Positions 1-7,457 of a stretch of 64,000 nucleotides of DNA are shown here, in pieces. The DNA lies in NCBI GenBank assembly GCA_902363455.1, contig CABJAC010000001.1, positions 558,001-622,000 of the forward strand. The letters are read 5' to 3'. Source of the stretch: Caryophanales bacterium. GTDB lineage: Bacteria > Bacillota > Bacilli > Exiguobacteriales > Exiguobacteriaceae. The stretch's first letter is position 1. The number at the start of each line of letters is the position of its first letter. The notes beneath the pieces are model-generated. The model made no database searches. It worked only from the letters and a program-made list of their open reading frames with translations, and was not told where the DNA came from. Position numbers and translations under genes: made by a program.

Positions 1-1
1 G

Positions 2-922
2 CTTGAATCGATTGCAGCAAGCAATCATGGTCCATTTGAAACAGGACGCCTACAGCACGTATTTAAAGAAATTTTCAAAGCCTCTCTTGAACTTCAAGGA
101 GAGGACCGGACACGGAAACTGTTGGTGTCCCGAAAACAAAAGCCGACCAATACGATCATTCGCATCGGGGACGATGTCATTGGCGACGGTTCTCAGCAAT
201 TGATTGCAGGTCCTTGTGCCGTCGAAAGCGAAGAACAAGTCTTTGAGGTCGCAGAGCAACTCGCGAAGCATGGCGTACGCTTCATGCGTGGTGGAGCTTA
301 TAAACCACGGACATCACCATACGATTTCCAGGGTCTCGGACTCGAAGGATTGAAGATGCTGAAAAAGGCGGCGGATGCCCATGGTCTTCATGTCATCACG
401 GAAATCATGACGCCGAGTGCAGTTGAGTCGGCTTTACCATACGTGGACATCATTCAAGTCGGTGCCCGCAATATGCAAAACTTCGATTTGTTGAAAGAAG
501 TCGGTCGCACGGATAAGCCGGTCCTCTTAAAACGTGGTTTGTCAGCTACACTTGAAGAATTCATGTACGCTGCTGAATACATCATGGCGAGTGGAAATGA
601 ACAGGTCATCTTGTGCGAACGCGGTATCCGAACATATGAACGGGCGACGCGCAATACACTTGATATTTCCGCCGTCCCGATTCTCAAACAAGAGACACAT
701 CTTCCAGTTATGGTCGACGTGACACACTCGACAGGGCGCAAAGATTTACTGCTTCCGACGGCAAAAGCGGCTTACGCGATTGGGGCTGACGCGGTCATGG
801 TTGAAGTCCATCCGTTTCCTGCCCTTGCACTATCTGATGCGAACCAACAATTAGATTTCAACGAGTTCGATTCGTTCATCGAGAATCTGACTTCTACTTT
901 TCCGGCACTAAACGTTCAATGA
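2..922 (+). CDS. aroA: Bifunctional chorismate mutase / DAHP synthase (3' part)
   Basis: First enzyme of the shikimate pathway (phosphoenolpyruvate plus erythrose-4-phosphate to DAHP). In Bacillus AroA it is fused to an N-terminal AroQ-type chorismate mutase that gives allosteric feedback. The open frame runs in from the window edge. The first 40 or so codons read as the end of the chorismate mutase helix bundle ([17 protein letters not shown]), followed by a linker and the DAHP synthase I/KDSA-like barrel with the AGPCAVES signature. The GTG at 122 is internal, not the start. About 306 codons are visible against roughly 358 in B. subtilis, so only about 50 N-terminal residues are missing. 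ccpA follows, as in Bacillus. Confidence 0.95.
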   Translation, partial: LESIAASNHGPFETGRLQHVFKEIFKASLELQGEDRTRKLLVSRKQKPTNTIIRIGDDVIGDGSQQLIAGPCAVESEEQVFEVAEQLAKHGVRFMRGGAYKPRTSPYDFQGLGLEGLKMLKKAADAHGLHVITEIMTPSAVESALPYVDIIQVGARNMQNFDLLKEVGRTDKPVLLKRGLSATLEEFMYAAEYIMASGNEQVILCERGIRTYERATRNTLDISAVPILKQETHLPVMVDVTHSTGRKDLLLPTAKAAYAIGADAVMVEVHPFPALALSDANQQLDFNEFDSFIENLTSTFPALNVQ

Positions 923-950
923 TTTTCTAAAAAGGCTGTTCTTTAGCGAA

Positions 951-964
951 TGAAAACGTTTTAC
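951..964 (+). promoter_or_regulatory. cre-like CcpA site upstream of ccpA
   Basis: TGAAAACGTTTTAC matches the first twelve positions of the cre consensus TGWAARCGYTWNCW; the last two deviate. It overlaps a possible -10 (TACAAT, 962-967; the -35 is poor). This suggests ccpA autoregulation, which is known in some Firmicutes but not in B. subtilis. Confidence 0.45.
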
Positions 965-970
965 AATGAG

Positions 971-1016
971 GGAAGAATGGGAAAAGAAAGATATCTTTTC
1001 CTGTCTTCCTTTCGTG
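971..1016 (+). terminator. Terminator-like hairpin after aroA
   Basis: Nested inverted repeat GGAAGA/TCTTCC enclosing GGAAAAGA/TCTTTTCC, followed by a short T-rich run. It probably ends aroA transcription. A ccpA start at the TACAAT upstream would place it in the ccpA leader. Confidence 0.6.
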
Positions 1017-1079
1017 TTGCCTAAAAATGAAAATAGAAATGAAAACAAAAGCATTGTCTAAAATAAGGAGGAATTTGTT

Positions 1080-2090
1080 TTGAACAGTAATATAACGATT
1101 TATGATGTCGCCCGGGAAGCCGCCGTATCAATGGCGACCGTCTCGCGAGTAGTGAATGGAAATCCGAACGTTAAACCATCGACGCGGAAAAAAGTACAGG
1201 ATGCCATTGATCAGCTCGGATACCGTCCGAATGCAGTAGCACGAGGTCTCGCCAGTAAAAAAACAACGACAGTCGGTGTCATTGTACCGGATATTTCGAA
1301 TATCTTTTTTGCCGATTTAGCCCGTGGAATCGAAGATGTCGCGACGATGTATAAATACAATATCATCCTGTGTAACTCGGATCAAAATCCGGAAAAAGAG
1401 ATCCATCTTTTGAATACATTACTCGGCAAGCAAGTGGACGGGATCATCTTCATGGGTGGACGTCTTCATGAAGACTTAGTCCGCGAGTTTAAAACGTCTC
1501 CAGTGCCAATCGTCTTAGCGGCAACTTTAAATCAAGATTATGATTTGCCGGCAGTTAACATCGATTATGAAAGTGCAGCACATGATGCAGTGAAATCATT
1601 GATTAAAAATGGTCACAAGCGGATTGGATTCATTACAGGTCCACTGGAGCAACAAATCAATGGAGAAAAGAAATTTGCCGGTTACCGCAGTGCGTTGGAA
1701 GAAGCAAACTTACCATTTGACGAGCAAAACGTCGTTCTTGGAAATTATACGTATGATTCCGGTATGAAGGCGATGAATCAGTTGCTTGAATTAGGAGATG
1801 CATGCCCACGCGCGATTTTCGCTGGAACCGATGAAATGGCGCTTGGTGTCATTCATGCTCTTCAGGATGCCGGTCATCAAGTTCCGGAAGACTTCGAAGT
1901 CATTGGTCACGATAATACACGTCTTGCCACAATGATTCGTCCGAAGCTGACGACAGTCGTACAGCCGATGTATGATATTGGAGCTGTTTCGATGCGGTTA
2001 CTGACAAAAATCCTTAACAAAGAAGAAATTGAAACAAATGATGTGACGTTACCCCACCGAATTGAGCAACGTGATTCGACGCGGTCTTAA
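1080..2090 (+). CDS. ccpA: Catabolite control protein A
   Basis: LacI/GalR-family master regulator of carbon catabolite repression; with HPr-Ser46-P it binds cre sites. The 336 residues match the family length (about 334). The N-terminal helix-turn-helix ([22 protein letters not shown], about residues 6-27) and hinge ([20 protein letters not shown]) precede a periplasmic-binding-protein-like core. The start is TTG at 1080, about 8 nt after a strong AAGGAGG (1065-1071). It lies next to aroA as in Bacillus. Cre-like sites occur in its own upstream region, at acuA and at citZ in this window. A bidirectional terminator separates it from the convergent lipoprotein gene. Confidence 0.97.
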   Translation: MNSNITIYDVAREAAVSMATVSRVVNGNPNVKPSTRKKVQDAIDQLGYRPNAVARGLASKKTTTVGVIVPDISNIFFADLARGIEDVATMYKYNIILCNSDQNPEKEIHLLNTLLGKQVDGIIFMGGRLHEDLVREFKTSPVPIVLAATLNQDYDLPAVNIDYESAAHDAVKSLIKNGHKRIGFITGPLEQQINGEKKFAGYRSALEEANLPFDEQNVVLGNYTYDSGMKAMNQLLELGDACPRAIFAGTDEMALGVIHALQDAGHQVPEDFEVIGHDNTRLATMIRPKLTTVVQPMYDIGAVSMRLLTKILNKEEIETNDVTLPHRIEQRDSTRS

Positions 2091-2093
2091 CGC

Positions 2094-2137
2094 AAAAAAA
2101 CGACTCTTTTTCAAATCGAAAAAGAGTCGTTTTTTTA
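2094..2137. terminator. Bidirectional terminator ccpA / lipoprotein
   Basis: Perfect 12-bp stem (arms 2100-2111 and 2119-2130) flanked by A-run and T-run, so it can serve both convergent genes. Confidence 0.95.
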
Positions 2138-2899
2138 TTTTTGGACAAGAACTGTTTGGTCTTGATGATGATGCAATTGGTCATTTTCAACGTGCAGTCG
2201 AATAGTTGTATTGCCGGGACGGGTCAACGAGACTTCACCCACGTATTGATCCGCCTTTTTTGTAAGTGGTACATACGTATGTTTCTCAACACCCGGTTCA
2301 ATCACTTCAACTTGGACATCTGCTTGAAGCGGTTTTCCATTTAAAAAGACATGAAAAGAGAGTGGAAGTTTTGCTCCGGCCGTCATTTTTTTCGCACCCA
2401 TATAATGCACGGATAATCCGTCAACCGTATCATGTGCATGTTCGTGAGTCGATGTTTTTTTCTCAGAAGATGCTTCATGGGAATGATCCATGACGACGAA
2501 CGAGATTTTATCCATATGATGGAGTCCCTTTTTATCATTGATATGGTAGAGTCCTTCGTATTCGCCTTCAGCCAGTTTAGCTTCTGCTTGATAAGTACCT
2601 GTCTTTTTTAAAGCAGCTTTAAACTTTTGATGGTCAGCTTCTTTTTCGTCTGCTTTCCAGACTTCGAAAGTGACATCTTCTAAGTTAACGGCTTTTTGAT
2701 TTTCGACCGCCGTTGCTTTAAACACGACTTTTTGATTTTCCATCGTTTTGGCCGGAATATCAACTTTTACATCGACCGTCGGTTTTCCGGAACCTTGCAT
2801 CGTCTCATGATCCATGGCTTGTTTCTCATTTCCACAACCTGCAAGCAACAGCCCGGTTGCAAGAAATATTCCCGAAAAGCCCAGTATTTTATTATTCAT
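2135..2899 (-). CDS. YtkA-like (FixH-type) lipoprotein
   Basis: Predicted membrane-anchored lipoprotein of 254 residues. The signal peptide is hydrophobic and ends in a lipobox (L-A-G-C, Cys22). Two beta-rich YtkA/FixH-like repeats follow (about residues 40-135 and 160-250), separated by a His/Glu-rich linker (DHSHEASSEKKTSTHEHAHD). Histidines are also concentrated near the C-terminus (DQLHHHQDQ). Family members are annotated YtkA-like; their function is not settled, and metal binding is only suggested by the histidines. The stop lies inside the shared terminator with ccpA. The ATG at 2899 follows a GGGGGG-type ribosome site. It appears monocistronic. Confidence 0.8.
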   Translation of the reverse strand: MNNKILGFSGIFLATGLLLAGCGNEKQAMDHETMQGSGKPTVDVKVDIPAKTMENQKVVFKATAVENQKAVNLEDVTFEVWKADEKEADHQKFKAALKKTGTYQAEAKLAEGEYEGLYHINDKKGLHHMDKISFVVMDHSHEASSEKKTSTHEHAHDTVDGLSVHYMGAKKMTAGAKLPLSFHVFLNGKPLQADVQVEVIEPGVEKHTYVPLTKKADQYVGEVSLTRPGNTTIRLHVENDQLHHHQDQTVLVQK

Positions 2900-3006
2900 T
2901 GTAAATCCCCCCAGTTTTGTTTACTAAATAAAGGAATGATAGCTCATTTAGTATATCAATAACTTGTGAAGCCCTGGCGAAGTAATTGTGAAAAGAACAA
3001 GGCATT

Positions 3007-4197
3007 TTACTCGGAATAGGGGGATGCAGCGGATAAAGTTTCTTTTTTTGAATCATCGATGAACGGCCAAAGTAATCGTTTAACAGTTTCCCAGTTCTTT
3101 TCCTCAATCTCCGGACGTCGTGGAATTGACGGATAAAGAGGAATCGGGTCAGACCATGTCGTAGGAACATTCGGACTCACTTTTTGCCATTGGTGAATCC
3201 AAGTCTCCGGCAACTTTCCCTGAAAAGGTGATTGGTTTGTCAAAGCAGCAAAAACTTGGCTCCAAGCACGGGGGACGACACGGTACCAGTCATAACCGCC
3301 GCCTCCTAAAGCAACGATTCGTCCGTTGGTATACCGGTTTGCCGCCTCGACTGCGATTTGTGGAATTTGTTCGTAACTGTTCATCGTCAAAGACAAATGA
3401 GTCAACGGATCCAGTGCATGGGCATCCGCTCCGTTTTGGGTAATGATGAGGTCAGGCTGAAACAGCTCGCAGGCTTCAAACAGAACCGTCCGGTAGGCTT
3501 GCAGAAAGGAAGCGTCTTCTGTAAAAGCATCAAATGGAATATTCCAGCTCCACCCGTATCCTGCCTCGTTTCCACGTTCCGTGACCATTCCGGTTCCTGG
3601 GAACAAATACCGTCCCGTCTCATGCAACGACAATGTCATGACATCTGCCCGGTTGTAAAAGGCCCACTGAACACCGTCTCCATGATGAGCATCCGTATCG
3701 ACATACAAGATCTTGCAGTCATATTTTTGAACCATTGCAGCCATTGCGACAGCTGTATCATTATAGATACAAAATCCAGAAGCACGTCCGCGAAAGCCGT
3801 GGTGCAAACCGCCGCCGATATGGAACGTCCGGCGGTATTGACCAGACAGCACCAACTCACAAGCTTCGATTGTTCCACCGACCAATAAAGCTGCACTTTC
3901 ATGCATATTTTTAAAAAGAGGAGTATCTTCTGTTCCTAAACCGTACATTTGGGCTTTCATTGGAGATAGCTCGCCGTGTCCTGCGAGTTTCACTGCTTCT
4001 ATGTAATCCGGATCGTGGATGAGCAACAGTTCCGAATCTGTTGCTGCCCGCGGAGAAATACAGTCGACCTGATCAAGAGCGCCTGTCGTTTCAAGCAAAG
4101 ATAAGGTGAGCTCCAGTCGAATCGGATTAAACGGATGGCTGTCGGAGAAACGATAAGCGGCTTCTTCCGGACTGTAGATATAAGCAAACTCTTTCAT
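3007..4197 (-). CDS. acuC: AcuC, class I HDAC-like protein deacetylase
   Basis: Zinc-dependent lysine deacetylase of the histone-deacetylase superfamily, 396 residues. In B. subtilis AcuC removes the acetyl group from acetyl-CoA synthetase and so reactivates it. Active-site features are visible: the paired histidines in GGGLHHG (H132-H133), GFCIYND, and the metal-binding VDTDAHHGDG (D169, H171). It is the third gene of acuA-acuB-acuC. Its ATG overlaps the acuB stop by 4 nt, implying translational coupling. The divergent acsA gene is the substrate. Confidence 0.96.
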   Translation of the reverse strand: MKEFAYIYSPEEAAYRFSDSHPFNPIRLELTLSLLETTGALDQVDCISPRAATDSELLLIHDPDYIEAVKLAGHGELSPMKAQMYGLGTEDTPLFKNMHESAALLVGGTIEACELVLSGQYRRTFHIGGGLHHGFRGRASGFCIYNDTAVAMAAMVQKYDCKILYVDTDAHHGDGVQWAFYNRADVMTLSLHETGRYLFPGTGMVTERGNEAGYGWSWNIPFDAFTEDASFLQAYRTVLFEACELFQPDLIITQNGADAHALDPLTHLSLTMNSYEQIPQIAVEAANRYTNGRIVALGGGGYDWYRVVPRAWSQVFAALTNQSPFQGKLPETWIHQWQKVSPNVPTTWSDPIPLYPSIPRRPEIEEKNWETVKRLLWPFIDDSKKETLSAASPYSE

Positions 4198-4826
4198 CGA
4201 CTGACATCCGGACCGAGCACATCAAATCCTTCTTTCCGTAATTTTTCGATGACGCGAATCGGATTCATCGTCTGGACACGAAAAGCGACGATACGAACGT
4301 AGGGATCAGATGTCGGATAGACCAACACATTTAAAATATTCACATTTGTTTTTGCAAGAAGGGTTGAAATTTTAGCTAGTGTACCTGCCGTGTTTTCAAC
4401 CCGTACTTCAATTTGTGAACTGGGTTCAAGAGCGCCTGTCAATTGGACGAATGTCCGCAGTAAATCTGTTTCGGTAATCAATCCGACGAGTCGACGTCCA
4501 CGGACAATCGGAAGGCACGACAACCGGTATTCATAAAACAGGACAGCGGCATCTTCAATAAAATCGAGCGGATGAGCAGTCATTGGTGTGCGTTGCATAA
4601 TGCTTGAAACCGGATTTTGTTGATCTGACAAAAAGGTATCTGGATGAAAAACGCTGCTTGCACTTTGCATTTCCGTTAGTCCGACCAGTCCGACCAACTC
4701 ATGACGTGCATTGATGACGGGCAGGTGGCGGATATGATGACGGCGCATCAAATCGGCTGCATGGGTGATCGAATGGGTCGGTTGAAGCGTGATACAGTGC
4801 GTTTTCATGATTTGTTCGATTAACAT
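4194..4826 (-). CDS. acuB: AcuB, CBS-pair / ACT-domain protein
   Basis: 210 residues: a pair of CBS domains (about 1-60 and 70-128), then an ACT domain (about 138-210, beginning IEVRVENTAGTLAKISTLL). CBS pairs usually bind adenylates and ACT domains small ligands, so a sensory role in the acetate/acetoin module is reasonable, but the biochemical function of AcuB is unresolved. It lies between acuA (11 nt away) and acuC (4-nt overlap), so one transcript is likely. Confidence 0.93.
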   Translation of the reverse strand: MLIEQIMKTHCITLQPTHSITHAADLMRRHHIRHLPVINARHELVGLVGLTEMQSASSVFHPDTFLSDQQNPVSSIMQRTPMTAHPLDFIEDAAVLFYEYRLSCLPIVRGRRLVGLITETDLLRTFVQLTGALEPSSQIEVRVENTAGTLAKISTLLAKTNVNILNVLVYPTSDPYVRIVAFRVQTMNPIRVIEKLRKEGFDVLGPDVSR

Positions 4827-4837
4827 ACGATCCCTCC

Positions 4838-5470
4838 TTAATCGTACATGAAGCGACGACGGAGCCGGAGTGCATCAAAATGCGCTACGACTTCAGGTGC
4901 GACATGTTTTCCGATTCGTGCCATCAAACAATTGGCAGGATGTGAGGCGATTTCCGGATCGTCCGTCGGGAAAAAGACTAAACCACCGTGATTCATCATT
5001 TTTTCCATGATTTTACGATAGTCCCATACGGATAAACCACTGCCCTTTAAATCCCAGTGCCAATAATATTCGGTCGTTAAAATCAAATAATGTTCCATCG
5101 CCGGATCGAGCATGGACACTTCGAGTAGTTTTTTTCCGATTTGTTGGCCTCGGAAACGAGCGGATACTTCAATGGCACCCAGTTCTAAAATGTAAGGATT
5201 ATTTCCTTCACTCCACGTTTCATAAGGATCGGGATATAAAAAAGTTACATATCCGATAATTTCGTTTCCCTGCCGTGCAATGATGATTCGTCCTTCATCC
5301 AAGCCGGCGATTTCGACAAGAGCTTGATGTTGTTCGACGGGTGGACGAAAGGCTGTAAGTCCTGCGTCAAGTGTATACGTAGTAAGGAGCTGGCTTGGGA
5401 CCGGTCCTTCAATTTCAACTGAGCCAAGCGATGTTTCATGAGTACGATGATTGAATTTTTTTTCAAACAT
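4838..5470 (-). CDS. acuA: AcuA, GNAT protein acetyltransferase
   Basis: GNAT-fold N-acetyltransferase, 210 residues. In B. subtilis AcuA acetylates the active-site lysine of AcsA and switches it off. The acetyl-CoA-binding loop is seen as FRGQQIGKKLLEV (about residues 104-116). First gene of acuABC, divergent from acsA over 146 bp. The ATG at 5470 follows AAGGTGGTG, and this ribosome site and start codon are overlapped by a cre-like sequence, suggesting direct glucose repression. Confidence 0.95.
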   Translation of the reverse strand: MFEKKFNHRTHETSLGSVEIEGPVPSQLLTTYTLDAGLTAFRPPVEQHQALVEIAGLDEGRIIIARQGNEIIGYVTFLYPDPYETWSEGNNPYILELGAIEVSARFRGQQIGKKLLEVSMLDPAMEHYLILTTEYYWHWDLKGSGLSVWDYRKIMEKMMNHGGLVFFPTDDPEIASHPANCLMARIGKHVAPEVVAHFDALRLRRRFMYD

Positions 5471-5483
5471 GTAAGCGTCACCA
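5470..5483 (+). promoter_or_regulatory. cre site over the acuA start
   Basis: TGTAAGCGTCACCA matches TGWAARCGYTWNCW at 13 of 14 positions (C instead of T at position 10). It covers the acuA start codon and ribosome site, and lies just downstream of the likely acuA -10 (TATAAT on the minus strand, 5495-5500). This is a typical roadblock position for CcpA. Confidence 0.75.
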
Positions 5484-5555
5484 CCTTCTCATTTATTATA
5501 GACGAAAGCGAACGGGGAAAGAGAGGGATTTTTTAACAAATTGACGGCAAATGGA

Positions 5556-5583
5556 TTGAACTACACCGGAACTAGCTTATAAT
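5556..5583 (+). promoter_or_regulatory. acsA promoter
   Basis: TTGAAC (5556-5561), 16-nt spacer, perfect TATAAT (5578-5583); transcript start near 5590, about 27 nt before the ATG. Confidence 0.7.
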
Positions 5584-5616
5584 ATAGGAGACAACAGCGA
5601 AGGGGAGGAACGAGAC

Positions 5617-7320
5617 ATGAAAGTTTTGAAAGCGCTTCCGGGGAAGCATTGGTTATCTGAGTACGACGGTTCAGATTCATATGATTGGCAAGAAGCAGAA
5701 CAATATTTTTCTTGGGCGACGACGGGGAAAGTCAATATGGCCCACGAAGCAATCGATCGTCATGCAGAAGGCGAACGTGCGAATAAAACAGCATTGATTT
5801 ATTTCGACGGAACGAAAGAACAAACCTTCACGTATACAGATATGAAACGTATGACCAATAAAGCGGCGAATGTCCTGACAGATGCAGGAATCAAAGCAGG
5901 AGATCGAATTTTCATCTTCATGCCCCGTTCGCCCGAACTATATTTTGCACTACTTGGCGCATTGAAGGTTGGAGCCATTGTCGGTCCGTTGTTTGAAGCG
6001 TTTATGGAACAGGCTGTTCGAGACCGCTTACTGGATTCGGAAGCGAAGATGCTGATTACGACAAAAGCTTTACTGCCGCGTGTTCCTGTTGATGAACTTG
6101 CATCTCTCGAACAGATTGTATTGGTCGATGACGAGGTGGAGGAAAGCGACAAGATCAAGGATTTCCGTCACGCCTTTGATCAAGCATCCGAAGATTTTGA
6201 ACCGGTTTGGTTGGACCGGGAAGATGGATTGATCTTGCACTATACATCGGGTTCGACCGGGAAACCGAAAGGTGTCCTCCATGTTCAGAATGCGATGATT
6301 CAACATATGATGACAGGACGATGGGTGCTGGATTTGCAAGAAGAAGATGTTTATTGGTGCACAGCTGATCCGGGATGGGTAACTGGAACGAGTTATGGTA
6401 TTTTTGCACCTTTTTTGAATGGAGCGACGAATGTCGTCGTCGGAGGACGGTTTAATCCAGATTTCTGGTACAGTGTCATCGAAAAGTATAAAGTAACGGT
6501 TTGGTATAGTGCGCCTACGGCGTTTCGGATGCTGATGGGAGCTGGAGCAGACATTGCAAACAAACACGATTTGTCGTCGTTGCGCCATGTGCTTTCAGTC
6601 GGGGAACCACTCAATCCGGAAGTCATTCGATGGGGAAAAGAAGCTTTTGATCAACGAATTCATGATACATGGTGGATGACAGAAACGGGTGCCATGATGA
6701 TTTGTAATTACAAATCAATGGACATCAAGCCGGGTTCGATGGGTAAACCGATTCCAGGCACAAAAGCAGCAATCGTCGATGATCAGGGAAATGAGTTGCC
6801 TCCTTTCCGAATGGGGAATTTAGCATTAAAAACCCCGTGGCCGTCGATGATGCGCCAAATTTGGAACAATCCACAAAAGTACGAGTCTTATTTCTTCAAA
6901 GGGTGGTATGTGTCAGGGGACTCAGCCTATATGGATGACGAAGGGTACTTTTGGTTCCAGGGTCGTGTCGATGATGTCATCATGACCGCAGGAGAACGAG
7001 TCGGACCGTTCGAAGTGGAAAGTCGACTCGTAGAGCATCCGGCTGTCGCAGAAGCAGGCGTCATCGGAAAACCGGACCCAGTTCGCGGGGAAATCATCAA
7101 AGCGTTCATTTCTTTACGTGATGGTTACGAGCCGACGGAAGAACTGAAGCAGGAGATTCAAGCGTTTGTCAAAGAAGGTTTAGCGGCTCATGCTGCACCG
7201 CGAGAAATCGATTTCCGTGATAAACTGCCGAAAACACGAAGCGGTAAAATCATGCGACGTGTCTTGAAGGCCTGGGAACTAAATCTTGAGACCGGTGATC
7301 TCTCGACAATGGAAGATTAA
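5617..7320 (+). CDS. acsA: Acetyl-CoA synthetase
   Basis: Activates acetate to acetyl-CoA through acetyl-adenylate (ANL superfamily). 567 residues, like B. subtilis AcsA (572) and shorter than the 650-residue enteric Acs. The A3 phosphate loop YTSGSTGKPKG begins near residue 209, the A8 region VSGDSAYMDDEGYFWFQGR is present, and the A10 lysine lies in PKTRSGKIMRR (K544), the expected target of AcuA acetylation. The ATG follows GGGGAGG. It is transcribed divergently from its own modification genes acuABC and ends in an 18-bp terminator. Confidence 0.97.
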   Translation: MKVLKALPGKHWLSEYDGSDSYDWQEAEQYFSWATTGKVNMAHEAIDRHAEGERANKTALIYFDGTKEQTFTYTDMKRMTNKAANVLTDAGIKAGDRIFIFMPRSPELYFALLGALKVGAIVGPLFEAFMEQAVRDRLLDSEAKMLITTKALLPRVPVDELASLEQIVLVDDEVEESDKIKDFRHAFDQASEDFEPVWLDREDGLILHYTSGSTGKPKGVLHVQNAMIQHMMTGRWVLDLQEEDVYWCTADPGWVTGTSYGIFAPFLNGATNVVVGGRFNPDFWYSVIEKYKVTVWYSAPTAFRMLMGAGADIANKHDLSSLRHVLSVGEPLNPEVIRWGKEAFDQRIHDTWWMTETGAMMICNYKSMDIKPGSMGKPIPGTKAAIVDDQGNELPPFRMGNLALKTPWPSMMRQIWNNPQKYESYFFKGWYVSGDSAYMDDEGYFWFQGRVDDVIMTAGERVGPFEVESRLVEHPAVAEAGVIGKPDPVRGEIIKAFISLRDGYEPTEELKQEIQAFVKEGLAAHAAPREIDFRDKLPKTRSGKIMRRVLKAWELNLETGDLSTMED

Positions 7321-7340
7321 GAACAATAGGATGATCAAAC

Positions 7341-7388
7341 AAGCCCCGTTTTTCCTGAAGGAATCAGGAAAAACGGGGCTTGTCTTTT
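7341..7388 (+). terminator. acsA terminator
   Basis: 18-bp perfect stem (7341-7358 with 7364-7381), 5-nt loop, T-rich tail. Confidence 0.95.
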
Positions 7389-7407
7389 TAAATCAATGAA
7401 AAGCATT

Positions 7408-7436
7408 AAAAAACACCGACTCGAAGCGAGTCGGTG
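7408..7436 (-). terminator. Terminator of the penicillin-binding protein gene
   Basis: 10-bp perfect stem (7414-7423 / 7427-7436) followed on the minus strand by a run of T. Confidence 0.9.
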
Positions 7437-7457
7437 AATGAATAAACGGTAACGGGA

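Noticed and set aside
3358..3888. 176-codon plus-strand frame inside acuC
   Set aside because: Shadow frame antisense to a clearly conserved gene; no ribosome site and no domain.
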